Shown here: piece by piece, positions 1 through 9,921 of the stretch
Position numbering within the stretch: the first letter of the stretch is position 1
How the letters are laid out: every line of letters starts with the position of its first letter
Source of the DNA: Pseudomonas viridiflava
Lineage (GTDB): Bacteria > Pseudomonadota > Gammaproteobacteria > Pseudomonadales > Pseudomonadaceae
Direction of reading: 5' to 3'
Length of the DNA stretch: 64,000 nt
Assembly (NCBI RefSeq): GCF_900573885.1
Contig: NZ_UPSE01000161.1
Coordinates: 310,001-374,000 of the forward strand
Made by a program: the position numbers and the translations under genes
Notes under the pieces: model-generated
What the model was told of the DNA's origin: nothing
The model's database searches: none
The model's input: the letters and a program-made list of their open reading frames with translations, nothing else

Positions 1-3000
1 GCACCAGCGCCTTCAACCCGGACCGCGACGGTGATGGCCTGCTCGATGGCTTCGAGGTCAAGCACGGCTTCAACCCGCTGGTGGCCGGTGAGCAGGACGT
101 GGACAGCGACAACGACGGTCTGAGCAATCTGCGCGAGCAGGAGCAGGGGACTAATCCACGGGACCGCGACAGCGACCAGGACAACCTCAACGACGGTGTT
201 GAAGTCGACCGCCATAACACCAACCCGCTGATTGAAGACACTGACCTCGACCGTCTGGGCGATTACGACGAGGTGACCTATTACAACGCTGACCCACGCA
301 AAGTCGACACCGATGATGACGGCCTCAGCGACTACGACGAAGTCCAACGGTACGGCACCAAGGCCAACAAGCCCGATAGCGATGGCGATGGTCTGTCCGA
401 CTTTATCGAGACCAAGGGCCCGTACGAGGACATCCTCGACCCGAATTACAAGGCCGATGCCGAGCAGGACTATGACGGCGACGGCCTGAGCAACAAGCGC
501 GAACTGCTGGAAACCCTGACCAATCCGAAAGTCGCGGACACCGACGGCGATGGCCTGAGCGATGACGCCGAAGTGGCGGCGGGCCTCAATCCGCTCGACA
601 AAGATATGGACAAGGACGGCCTGCTGGACGGCGAAGACAGCGCGCCGCTGGAAAAAGACGTGCTGGCGCCACAGGTGAAACTGACCGCACCGGCCGCCGG
701 CAGCAGCCTGGTGCATGGCCAGCAGTTGCGCCTGAGCGCGACTGCCTCGGATAACGGCCGCCTGGAGAACGTGACGTTCTACGTCAATGGTGAAGCTGTT
801 GCCGCCTTTGCCGGCGGGCCCTATGAGTACGTGATCCAAGTACCGGCGCAGGGCAGCGAGCTGACCGTGCAGGTCAGTGCCCGCGACAGCAACGGCAACG
901 AAAGCCGCACCGCAGTAGAGCGCTTTGCGATCATTGCCGACGTGGGTGCGCTGGTCGTGGGCCGCGTCGTTGATGGCAGCGGCAACCCGGTGGCGGGCGC
1001 CCAGGTCGAGCTGCGCGATACCTTCGAGCCTGGCCCGGTGGTACCGGAGAGCTATTCCTTTGATTCTGCCCCCAATTACTACACGGACGAGACCGGTAAC
1101 CAGTTGACCGATGGCCAGGTAGGAACGGCCGGTTACAACGCCAATCTGGGCCAGGGCTATGCCTATGAGTGGCTGGGTTGGAACCGGCAATCGGTGACGG
1201 TCGACTTCGACTTCGGCCGTGCAGTACAGATCAACTCAATCAAGGTCGGGGCAACCCAGGACTATCTGAACAATGTGGTGCTGCCGTCCATTGAGGTGTT
1301 CCAGCGCATCGGTGATGCCTGGGTGAGTGCCGGCACCTTGCTGGTGCCGCCGAGTGCTGACAACAACAGCGATGTTGACTCCCTCAGTGCCCATGGTTGG
1401 CTGAATGTTGCCGGCCTGAGTATCCACAGCCGTTATGTGCGAGTGGCGTTCACCGGCGTTGGCAGCTGGATGTTTATCGACGAAGTCGGCTTCGCCAATG
1501 GTTCAGTCGGCACCGCTCCAGCGGCTTCCACGGCTACCACTGACAGTCAGGGCCGTTACACCCTGAACGCGGTCACCACGTATCTGGAGCCGCAGGTCAA
1601 GGCCAGCGCTCTGCTCGGGGCTCAACCGGTCAGCGCTGTCAGCGCGGCATTTACCCCTGTGCGTGGCGGTACTACGACGCTGGCGGATCTGGTTCTCGGT
1701 GCCGAGGGGCGTCGTGCGCTGGCGCCGATTCATGAGCGCCATCTGGCTTATGAGGGCAGTGTCCAACGCGGTGAGAAGCGCCTGAGCAATCTCTATGACT
1801 GGGACTTTTCCACGTATTACGGCAACTTCCAGTACGGCACCAACTATGCGTTCTACGGTGCGCAGCATTTACAGGTGGCTGGCTACCAGTACTACACCGA
1901 AGCGCCGGCGCTGTTGCGCCAGAACGGCCGTGAATTGACCCTGCAGCCCACCACGCTGAATGGCCTGCAGGTCAGCCGCAAACTCTACGTTCCGCAAGAC
2001 CAGGCCTATGCCCGTTACCTGGACCTATTCGAAAACACCAGTGATTCGGCCATTACCCTGCCGGTGACCATCAGCGGCAACTTCTACAACGATACGCGGC
2101 GTATCACGGCCACCTCTTCGGGTGATCTGACCGTCAATCGCATGGACCGCTATCTGGTCACCGACGATGCCACGGACAACGGTGGGCGTCCGGCTTCAGG
2201 CGTGCTGTTTGGCGGCCAGGTGGCACCGTTGCAGCCATCGCTGGTGAGCGGCAACGCCAATAACTACTCGGTCACGTACCAGTTGACGGTGCCGCCCCAC
2301 AGCCGCAAGGCGCTCCTGCATTTCGTGGTGCAGAACAACAGCCGTGACGAAGCCAAACGTATTCTCGAGGCGCTGTCGGCAGGCGATTATCAAGAGCCTA
2401 ATCTGACCGTCGAAGAGCACCGCGATATCGCCAACTGGACGACCCTGGTGGACAGCGATCTGGACGGCATTGCCGATCTTGATGAAGTGCTGCTGGGCCT
2501 TGACCCAGGCAAAGCCGACGGCGATAACGATGGTCTCGAAGATGGCTTCGAGCGCCGCTATGGTTTCGATCCGAAGGTCAATGACGGTACGGCGCAGCTG
2601 GATAGCGACGGTGATGGCCTGAACAATCTGCAGGAGCAGGAAGCCGGTAGCGACCCGCATCAGTCTGACACTGACAGCGATGGCTTGAGCGATGGTGATG
2701 AGGTGCTGACCCATCACACCAATCCATTGAGCCCGGACAGCGATCTCGATGGCCTACTCGACAGCGATGAACTCAATCGTGGTACCGACCCGAGCCTGAA
2801 CGATACCGATGGCGATGGCCTCAGTGACTACGCCGAGATCAACACCCATGGCACCGATCCGAAACTGACCGACAGCGACAAGGACGGCATGCCGGATAAG
2901 TTCGAAGTCGACTACCAGTTGCTGGCTCTGCAAACCACCGACGACCCAGATAACGACGGGCTGGACAACCTGAGTGAATTCCGGGCCGGCACCGATCCGC

Positions 3001-6000
3001 GCGTCGACGACACCGATAACGACGGCTTGCTGGATGGTTGGGAAGTGCTGGGTACACCGTCGAGTGATCCGCTCAAGGCCGACGGCGACGGTGGCCTGCG
3101 CCGTGATATCAACGAGCGTTTCGTCGATGGCACCAACCCGAAAGTGGCCAGTGACGACCGTGCCAACGTTTCTGGCGCGCGCACCCTCAACGACGACAAC
3201 AACCGCAGTTGGAACTTCTACGTGACCGGCAACGTCAACGGCACCACGGGCAATGCCATCGGTTACGACGGTGCATTCCGCTTATACCTTGACGGCAGGT
3301 CTTACGAGTACGGCTACAACCATGCCACGACTTCGGCCAATGGCCGCGAAATTCACTACGAAGGCCAGCGCGTCAGCAACCTGGTGATTAGCCGCCGCGT
3401 GTTGGTACCGAGTGGCAGCGGTGCGTATGTCCGCTACCTGGAAATCATCGACAACCCGACCAATCAGGAACAGGTCGCTAACGTTCTTCTGCAGTCCTAC
3501 TACGGCGACTACTACACCGGCGCTATCGCGTCGACGACCAGTAGTGGTGACGCGCAGCTCGGCACTGATGACGACTACTTGGTACTGCGTGAGACCGCTG
3601 TACCGACGCGTCCGGTAGTGCTGCATGTATTGGCTGGTAATGAGCGTCGCCGCCAGGGCACCAGTGCAGTGATGCAAAACGGCAAATTCTGGGAGACGCA
3701 GTACCAGGTGCGGATCCCGGCGGGCGAGCGTCGGGTAATCATGCACTTCGCCAGCCTCGAAGGCTCCGCTGCCGCCGCGATGGCCACCGGTGCCAAACTG
3801 CGTAACCTCAACGGGATGGGCCTGGATAACCTGGACCCGGTCCTAGCCAGCAAGGTGGTGAACTTCTTCGCCTTCTACGACCAGGACAGCGATGGCCTGA
3901 GCGATGCCGACGAAATTCGCCTGGGCACCGGGATCCAGGACCCGGACAGCGATAACGACGGTATTCTCGACGGTCAGGACAGCGAGCCGCTGGTGCCGGA
4001 CACCAGCGCGCCAAACGTCAGCTTCGAAGCATTGCCGGTTGCCCGCCACTTCGCCGGCAAGCCTCTGGACGTCGCTGCGCTGGTCAACGACAACGGTGTG
4101 GTCAAACAGGTCGAGTTGCTGCAGGACGGCGTGCTGCGCGAAACCCGTCTGGAAGGCGGCCGTCAAAGCTTCAGCGTGATCCTGCCGAATGCGCCAAGCA
4201 CCGTGCTGCAAGTGCGCGCCAAAGACAGCAACGGCAATGTGCGCACCGCCGAGCTCACCGTCACCCTGGATGACGTGCCGAACCTGAGCCTGAGCGGGCA
4301 GGTGTTCGACGCATTGAGCCAGCCGGTGGCCGGCGCCACCGTGCAGGCGAAAAACAGCCAGGCCGTCACCGACGCCCAAGGTCACTACACCCTGACGGGC
4401 GTTGCCAGCACCGACGCGCGTATCGAAGTGCGGGCCTCGGCGCTGTTCGGTGCCCAGCGCATGTTGGCCAAGGTGCAGGCCGAGGTGGCGGCCGACAGCG
4501 ACACGGTGAGCGTGCCGGCGCTGGTGCTGCAGGCCGAAGGCCGACTGACCGCAGGCCTGATCAGCGACAGTGAGCTGGGCTATGAGGGTGACACCTCGAT
4601 GCCGCTGGAGCTGGTAGGCAATGGTTACCACTGGCAGATTCAGGGTGACGGCCATATAGGCAACGGCACTAGCAATGCTTACAACCAGGGGCAGTACCTG
4701 AGCCTGAACTGGTATGGCATGCCAGGTTCGGAGCAAGGCAAGCTGCGCCTGGGTGGCCGTGAAGTGACCCTGCCGATGAGGGAAGTCAATAACGGCCTGT
4801 TCGCCAGTCGCAAGGTGTATGTGCCGGCCGATCAGAGCTACGCGCGTTTCCTCGAGTTGATCGAAAACACCACTGACAGCGAGCTGTTGGTGACGCTCCA
4901 GCTCCATGGTTCCCTGGGCTCGGGCGAGGGGACGAAGATCATCAACTCCTCGTCCGGCGACCAGATGTTTGACATTACGGACCGCTACCTGTTGACCGAC
5001 GACGAGCAGGACAACGCTCAGGCGCCTGCCATGGGTCACCTGTTCGATGGCGCCAATGCCGGTAGCGGGCCGAACGAAGCCTGGTTGAACAGCAGTGAAT
5101 ACGGTGTGCGTTACAACCTGACTCTGCCGCCGCACAGCCGCAAGGTGCTGATGCACTACGCCGTGCAGAACGACAGCCGCGCCGAAGTGCAGCGCGTACT
5201 GGAAATGCTCAGCTCGCCGGGCTTCGTCGAAACCGGGCTGACCGTCGAAGAGCATGAGCAGTTGGTCAACTGGCAGCAGAAAGTCGACAGCGACAACGAC
5301 GGCCTGGCCGACGCGGATGAGATTCCGTTGAACCTGGACCCGCAAAACGGCGACTGGGATAACGATGGCGTGCCGGATGGTCAGGATGATGAGCCGAAAG
5401 TGCCCGACAGCCTGGCGCCGGAAATTCAGTTCACTGACGTAGCCGGTCCGTTCTGGGCAGGTGAAAGCGCCTTTATCAATGCCAACGTCACCGACAACGG
5501 TCGGATCGCGAAGGTCGAGCTTTGGCAGGACGGCATCCTGCTGGAGCAGGGCGCTCAAGGCGGTAACCTGAGCTATGAAATCAACCTGCCGGTCGGCACC
5601 GAGCACACCGAGGTGGAACTGCGCGCCACCGACAGCAATGGCAATAGCAGCAGCCAGCGCGCTGACCTGCTGGTACAAAAGGCGCCGCCAAGCCGCTTTA
5701 TCGGCCGCGTGGTCAACGAGCTGGGTCGTCCGGTAGCCGGTGTCGCCGTGCAGATGCGCATCGATAGCGACGACCAGGCCTACGGCGACGATGTGGTGTA
5801 CACAGATGCCGACGGCCGCTTCGAAACCCACGAGTTCAACCCGCGCGAGTCCAATTACTGGCGTTTGCTGGCAGTCAAAGAGCTGCTGGACGAGTCGGTC
5901 GAGCACGAGTGGTCCGTTGAGGTCAGCCAGCGTGGTGTGACTGATGCCGGTGAGGTGCAGTTGCTGGTCGATGACCGCTACACCCTGCCAATGGACGTGC

Positions 6001-8945
6001 AAGGCACCCCTTACTACGGCGAGAACGCCAATTTCTACGGCACCTTGCCAGCCGACTTCGCCATGGCCGGCAAGCAGGTGTCGGTGTACTCGGACGAGCA
6101 GCGTGTGGTCGTCGGCGATGTCGAGATCGTGCCGTTGCGCAACAGCCTGTCGGCCGAGGACATGACCCGGGCCTTCTATGTCGATCAGCAGGCAGACCGT
6201 TGGGTGTTCTCATGGGTCGGCTGGCTCCCAGCCTATTACGGCGGTGGCCCGCGCATCGACATGCAGGTGGTTGTGCACCGTGATGGCCGTTTCGAAGTGC
6301 GTTACTACTCGATGGCCGACACTGGCTGGTACTACTACACGGAAAGCAGCTTCCGCTTCGGTTACTACTGGAACAATGAAAGCGTCGATCTGAGCGAGTC
6401 GCAGGGACGTGTGGTCCGTCGCAATCATCATACGTACGAGAGCTTCTACTACCGTCCGGATCTCGCGGGTACCACTATTACCTACGTGCCGACGGCGGCT
6501 GATACCTACGTCATGCAAGTGGGCCGCTTGCCGGGCCGGGTGGACACCGATGGCGACGGCCTGAGCGACCTCAACGAAACCCTGTTGGGCACCGATGCGC
6601 ACAAGCGCGATACCGACGGCGATCTGCTGTGGGATGGCTTCGAGTTCTACAGCAACTTCGACCCGCTGACGGCCGAACCGGGCATTGCCGAGCAAGACCC
6701 GGATGGCGACGGCCTTAGCAACCTGCAAGAGCAGCAGTACGGCAGCGATCCGCATGACGAAGACAGTGACCAGGATGGCCTGCACGATGGCGCTGAAGTG
6801 CATGAGCACCATAGCGACCCGAGCCTGGCCGATACCGATGGTGATGGTATGGGCGATTCCAGTGAGGTGGGCTACGGCACCGACCCGGCAAAGGCCGACA
6901 CCGATGGCGACGGCCTGAGCGATAGCGACGAGCTGTACAACTCGGGCACCGATCCGCTGCGTTCGGACACCAATGAAAATGGCCTGTCAGATTGGTTTGA
7001 GTGGTTCTATGGTGTGCGCACCCCTGACGAGGATTACGACAACGATGGCCTGAACAATCTGGAAGAATTCCAGGCCGGTACCAACCCGACGCGCATAGAC
7101 AGCGACAACGATGGCCTGCCGGACAAGTTCGAAGTGGCGACCTTTGGTGGCGTCGCAGCAACTATTTTTGACAGCGATGGCGGTGGCCGTGGTGACGGAG
7201 ACGAGCTGTTTGTCGACAGCACTGATCCGGCAACTAAAGGCGATGATGCGGCGCAACTGCGCGACAGCAGCAGTGCCACCCTAGCCACCGAAAGCGGGCC
7301 TCTGGTGACGTTGCAGCGCGATGGCCGGATCGCCTTTGTCGAGCCAGGCACTGACCAGCAGATCCTGCTCAGCGAAGGCCTGCGTCTGGATAATTACGGG
7401 TTCGAAAACAACAACGGTGGTGGTGAAGGCCAGTCGCGCGCTGCATTGGTGCAAGCGCCGGGCACCAAAGGACGAGGCCTGAGCCAGGTAGCCGGAGAAA
7501 CCATATGGCGTACGCCATTGCAGGCCATGAGCAGCACATTGGCCGTGAGCCGTGAGTACTACGTACCGTCGTCGGGTCGTGGGTTTGTGCGGGTACTGGA
7601 TCGATTCTACAACCTTGGCGACAAGGAGCAGGCCGTCGAGCCCAGGCTGTCCAATAACCGCGTGTACAGCGGCTATCCATACAGCCTGACCACGTCCAGC
7701 GGTGACGACCACCTGGCCACCGATGACGGCTGGATGCGTATGCAAAAAGGGACGTACGAGGGTGACTCCAGCGCCCGTGTGAGCCTGGTCAACGTGTTTG
7801 CCGACAAGGCCGGCCGCAAGTCGCTGAGCGCCGACATGCTGTATTACGAAAACTACAGCCAGTGGACCACTGGTTACTACTTCAAGGTGCCGGCCAACGA
7901 GCACCGCGTGGTGATGAACTTTATCGCCCTTGAGCAGGACGACAGCCCGCGCAGCGATACAGCCGCCGTGCTGCAAGGTCTGAAGGAAAATGCGCTGTAT
8001 GGCATCTCCGCCGACGACCGCGCACGCCTGGTCAACTTCACTGCGTGTGCCGACGCCGACAAAGACCTGCTGTGCGACAGCGAAGAAGCGGCCGCCGGCA
8101 CCCAGAGCAACAACCCGGATACGGACGGCGACCGCTTCAGTGATGAACTGGAAGTACGCCTGGGCAGCGACCCGAACGACAAATTGTCGACGCCTGACTT
8201 CACCTTCTACAGCCTGCGCGATGTCGCCAGCCAGACCGCGTTGTTGACCCAGGCCGGGTTCAGCGGTAGTCCGACCGAGCTCAAGCGTTTCCAGCCGCTG
8301 GCAGCCCTGGACTTCGATGGCAATGGCAACCTGTTCCTGGCCAAGGCCAGCGCGGACGAATTTGCCTTTATGCCCTTCGATGTCGCGTCCCTGACCCTAG
8401 GCGATATTCCTGACGGCACATCGCTGGAAGCACCGGTGCTGGACAGCGTGGTAGTGGCCTCGCAGCCAGTGCGCCTGCACCTCGTCGACCGATTCGAAGG
8501 AACAAGTGAAATGGCCATACCGACCCTCAGCGTGATCAGTGAAGGCCAGTGGGAGCAGACCACCCTGCACGAAGAACTCGCGGCACTGGCCTGCGGTACC
8601 GGCCTTACCGAGTGGAACGGTGCGATGCTGTTGCTCAACGACTGTGTCTTGAGCAGCCATTCGGACGACACCGATGAGCGCCTGGTAACCCTGAAGTTCT
8701 CCACCGACTTCGCCACCCAACCCAAAGTCTTGGCCCTCGACGCCGCGCCACAAATCAACGCCGTCCTAGCCCTCATCGAAGACACCCTCGACGGCACCGC
8801 CCGCCGCAGCCTCGGCCTGATCGATATGAAAACCGGCAACGTCACGCGCTTGAGCGCCATGCCGGCCAATGCGAAAGGGCTGGCGGTGAAGTTTAAAGAT
8901 TTCCAGAATGAACCAAAGTGGCCCTTTGAGGTCCCGCAAACCTGA
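1..8945 (+). CDS. Giant TSP3-repeat, Ig-like multidomain exported protein (5' end outside window)
   Basis: The frame is open from base 3 and already encodes calcium-binding repeats there, so the gene begins upstream; a GTG at 81 is only an internal codon. About 2980 residues are visible. Blocks of DxDxDG thrombospondin type 3 repeats (about 1-660, 2445-3090, 3880-3990, 5285-5410, 6540-7245, 8046-8190) separate beta-rich modules: Ig-like domains (about 660-940, 4000-4270, 5410-5680), carboxypeptidase-regulatory-like folds (about 955-1570, 4280-4500, 5695-5960), a discoidin-like insert (about 1020-1500) and four copies of an unrecognised module. The last 250 residues look propeller-like. No membrane anchor is seen at the C terminus. 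Calcium-stabilised extracellular or surface location is inferred from family knowledge. The gene heads a run of plus-strand genes reaching the T2SS operon, so it may be a T2SS substrate. Confidence 0.85.
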   Translation, partial: TSAFNPDRDGDGLLDGFEVKHGFNPLVAGEQDVDSDNDGLSNLREQEQGTNPRDRDSDQDNLNDGVEVDRHNTNPLIEDTDLDRLGDYDEVTYYNADPRKVDTDDDGLSDYDEVQRYGTKANKPDSDGDGLSDFIETKGPYEDILDPNYKADAEQDYDGDGLSNKRELLETLTNPKVADTDGDGLSDDAEVAAGLNPLDKDMDKDGLLDGEDSAPLEKDVLAPQVKLTAPAAGSSLVHGQQLRLSATASDNGRLENVTFYVNGEAVAAFAGGPYEYVIQVPAQGSELTVQVSARDSNGNESRTAVERFAIIADVGALVVGRVVDGSGNPVAGAQVELRDTFEPGPVVPESYSFDSAPNYYTDETGNQLTDGQVGTAGYNANLGQGYAYEWLGWNRQSVTVDFDFGRAVQINSIKVGATQDYLNNVVLPSIEVFQRIGDAWVSAGTLLVPPSADNNSDVDSLSAHGWLNVAGLSIHSRYVRVAFTGVGSWMFIDEVGFANGSVGTAPAASTATTDSQGRYTLNAVTTYLEPQVKASALLGAQPVSAVSAAFTPVRGGTTTLADLVLGAEGRRALAPIHERHLAYEGSVQRGEKRLSNLYDWDFSTYYGNFQYGTNYAFYGAQHLQVAGYQYYTEAPALLRQNGRELTLQPTTLNGLQVSRKLYVPQDQAYARYLDLFENTSDSAITLPVTISGNFYNDTRRITATSSGDLTVNRMDRYLVTDDATDNGGRPASGVLFGGQVAPLQPSLVSGNANNYSVTYQLTVPPHSRKALLHFVVQNNSRDEAKRILEALSAGDYQEPNLTVEEHRDIANWTTLVDSDLDGIADLDEVLLGLDPGKADGDNDGLEDGFERRYGFDPKVNDGTAQLDSDGDGLNNLQEQEAGSDPHQSDTDSDGLSDGDEVLTHHTNPLSPDSDLDGLLDSDELNRGTDPSLNDTDGDGLSDYAEINTHGTDPKLTDSDKDGMPDKFEVDYQLLALQTTDDPDNDGLDNLSEFRAGTDPRVDDTDNDGLLDGWEVLGTPSSDPLKADGDGGLRRDINERFVDGTNPKVASDDRANVSGARTLNDDNNRSWNFYVTGNVNGTTGNAIGYDGAFRLYLDGRSYEYGYNHATTSANGREIHYEGQRVSNLVISRRVLVPSGSGAYVRYLEIIDNPTNQEQVANVLLQSYYGDYYTGAIASTTSSGDAQLGTDDDYLVLRETAVPTRPVVLHVLAGNERRRQGTSAVMQNGKFWETQYQVRIPAGERRVIMHFASLEGSAAAAMATGAKLRNLNGMGLDNLDPVLASKVVNFFAFYDQDSDGLSDADEIRLGTGIQDPDSDNDGILDGQDSEPLVPDTSAPNVSFEALPVARHFAGKPLDVAALVNDNGVVKQVELLQDGVLRETRLEGGRQSFSVILPNAPSTVLQVRAKDSNGNVRTAELTVTLDDVPNLSLSGQVFDALSQPVAGATVQAKNSQAVTDAQGHYTLTGVASTDARIEVRASALFGAQRMLAKVQAEVAADSDTVSVPALVLQAEGRLTAGLISDSELGYEGDTSMPLELVGNGYHWQIQGDGHIGNGTSNAYNQGQYLSLNWYGMPGSEQGKLRLGGREVTLPMREVNNGLFASRKVYVPADQSYARFLELIENTTDSELLVTLQLHGSLGSGEGTKIINSSSGDQMFDITDRYLLTDDEQDNAQAPAMGHLFDGANAGSGPNEAWLNSSEYGVRYNLTLPPHSRKVLMHYAVQNDSRAEVQRVLEMLSSPGFVETGLTVEEHEQLVNWQQKVDSDNDGLADADEIPLNLDPQNGDWDNDGVPDGQDDEPKVPDSLAPEIQFTDVAGPFWAGESAFINANVTDNGRIAKVELWQDGILLEQGAQGGNLSYEINLPVGTEHTEVELRATDSNGNSSSQRADLLVQKAPPSRFIGRVVNELGRPVAGVAVQMRIDSDDQAYGDDVVYTDADGRFETHEFNPRESNYWRLLAVKELLDESVEHEWSVEVSQRGVTDAGEVQLLVDDRYTLPMDVQGTPYYGENANFYGTLPADFAMAGKQVSVYSDEQRVVVGDVEIVPLRNSLSAEDMTRAFYVDQQADRWVFSWVGWLPAYYGGGPRIDMQVVVHRDGRFEVRYYSMADTGWYYYTESSFRFGYYWNNESVDLSESQGRVVRRNHHTYESFYYRPDLAGTTITYVPTAADTYVMQVGRLPGRVDTDGDGLSDLNETLLGTDAHKRDTDGDLLWDGFEFYSNFDPLTAEPGIAEQDPDGDGLSNLQEQQYGSDPHDEDSDQDGLHDGAEVHEHHSDPSLADTDGDGMGDSSEVGYGTDPAKADTDGDGLSDSDELYNSGTDPLRSDTNENGLSDWFEWFYGVRTPDEDYDNDGLNNLEEFQAGTNPTRIDSDNDGLPDKFEVATFGGVAATIFDSDGGGRGDGDELFVDSTDPATKGDDAAQLRDSSSATLATESGPLVTLQRDGRIAFVEPGTDQQILLSEGLRLDNYGFENNNGGGEGQSRAALVQAPGTKGRGLSQVAGETIWRTPLQAMSSTLAVSREYYVPSSGRGFVRVLDRFYNLGDKEQAVEPRLSNNRVYSGYPYSLTTSSGDDHLATDDGWMRMQKGTYEGDSSARVSLVNVFADKAGRKSLSADMLYYENYSQWTTGYYFKVPANEHRVVMNFIALEQDDSPRSDTAAVLQGLKENALYGISADDRARLVNFTACADADKDLLCDSEEAAAGTQSNNPDTDGDRFSDELEVRLGSDPNDKLSTPDFTFYSLRDVASQTALLTQAGFSGSPTELKRFQPLAALDFDGNGNLFLAKASADEFAFMPFDVASLTLGDIPDGTSLEAPVLDSVVVASQPVRLHLVDRFEGTSEMAIPTLSVISEGQWEQTTLHEELAALACGTGLTEWNGAMLLLNDCVLSSHSDDTDERLVTLKFSTDFATQPKVLALDAAPQINAVLALIEDTLDGTARRSLGLIDMKTGNVTRLSAMPANAKGLAVKFKDFQNEPKWPFEVPQT

Positions 8946-9036
8946 TTTGTGAGCCAGTTCACGCCCCCTGGCGTGGCTGCCCTGTATATCGCACACCGCG
9001 ATAAATGGAATTTGACCTTACACAATGGTGATTTGA

Positions 9037-9921
9037 ATGAAGCAGTTCCAACGCCTGGTCCTCGTGACTGCTGTAGTGGCCGTGGCTTTGACTGGATGTG
9101 ATTCGGGTGGCGATTCGATTGCCGAGGTGAATGGCCAGCCGGTGACGCAGGAGCGCTTCGATGCGTACCTGAAGTTCAAGCGCGTGCCCACGCAAAATGC
9201 CGAGCTGGTGAACCGTGAGCTGGATGAGTATCTGGAGCGCGAGGGCCTGGCTGGGCAGATTGAAGAACAGAAGCTGTTGCCTGCCGAGCAGGTGGAAGCC
9301 GAGGTGGCGGAATTCCGTAAGCAGATGCTGATCGGCCGCTATTTTGAGGAGTTCCTGAAAGAGCGCGTGACGGACGAGGCGGTACGTAATTACTACGCCA
9401 CTAATCCGGATCAGTTCCAGGCTAAGAAAATTCACGTCGCCCACATTCTGGTGCGCGCCAATCCGGGCCTGAGCGAGTCGGAGCGCCAGGCGCTGCTGAC
9501 CAAGGCCAGCGCCATCTATACCAAGGCCAATTCCCAGGAAGATTTCACTGCCCTGGCCAAGGAGTATTCCGAAGACCAACTCTCTGCCCAGCACGGCGGC
9601 GACCTTGGCTGGTTGCAGGAAGGCGCGATTGACCCGGCGTTCAGCACACGCATTTTCGCCATGAAAGCGGGCGAGTTGTCGGAGCCGGTGGTTACCCCGT
9701 TTGGCTTCCATATCGTGAAAGTGTTGGAAGGCCCGCAGGTGATCAAGCAGCCGTTCGAAAGCGTGGCGGGCGACATCCGTTATCGCCTGCGCCAGGAGGC
9801 CAAAGCAGCCGAGCTGGAGCGCTTGAAAGCGGCTGCCAAAATCGAGAAGAAAGACGCACCTGAGGCGCCGAAAGCCGCTGAAGCGGACAAGCCAGCAGGT
9901 GAAAACCGTGCATCCAGCTAA
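9037..9921 (+). CDS. Peptidyl-prolyl cis-trans isomerase lipoprotein (PpiC/SurA/EpsD-like)
   Basis: 294 aa. An N-terminal signal with lipobox LTGC puts the lipidated cysteine at residue 21. A SurA/PrsA-like helical N domain is followed by a parvulin rotamase at about residues 125-235, with the family motifs HVAHILV, GGDLGW and GFHIVK all present. The C terminus is a charged Lys/Glu/Ala-rich tail. Parvulin lipoproteins catalyse prolyl isomerisation and chaperone exported proteins in the periplasm. Lying between two giant exported beta-rich proteins, this one is a good candidate for a dedicated folding factor for them (inference). The start codon is the ATG directly before the signal peptide; the ribosome site is weak. 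The next gene overlaps it by 23 bp. Confidence 0.85.
   Translation: MKQFQRLVLVTAVVAVALTGCDSGGDSIAEVNGQPVTQERFDAYLKFKRVPTQNAELVNRELDEYLEREGLAGQIEEQKLLPAEQVEAEVAEFRKQMLIGRYFEEFLKERVTDEAVRNYYATNPDQFQAKKIHVAHILVRANPGLSESERQALLTKASAIYTKANSQEDFTALAKEYSEDQLSAQHGGDLGWLQEGAIDPAFSTRIFAMKAGELSEPVVTPFGFHIVKVLEGPQVIKQPFESVAGDIRYRLRQEAKAAELERLKAAAKIEKKDAPEAPKAAEADKPAGENRASS

Noticed and set aside
81..83. GTG at 81 as start of the first giant gene
   Set aside because: TSP3 coding runs in frame from base 3, so the gene continues beyond the left edge.
3843..6002. A 719-codon open frame on the minus strand
   Set aside because: It lies wholly inside the first giant gene, has no ribosome site or recognisable domain, and follows from high GC.
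8960..8975. Terminator after the first giant gene (CACGCC/GGCGTG)
   Set aside because: Short stem without a T-run; kept as undecided.
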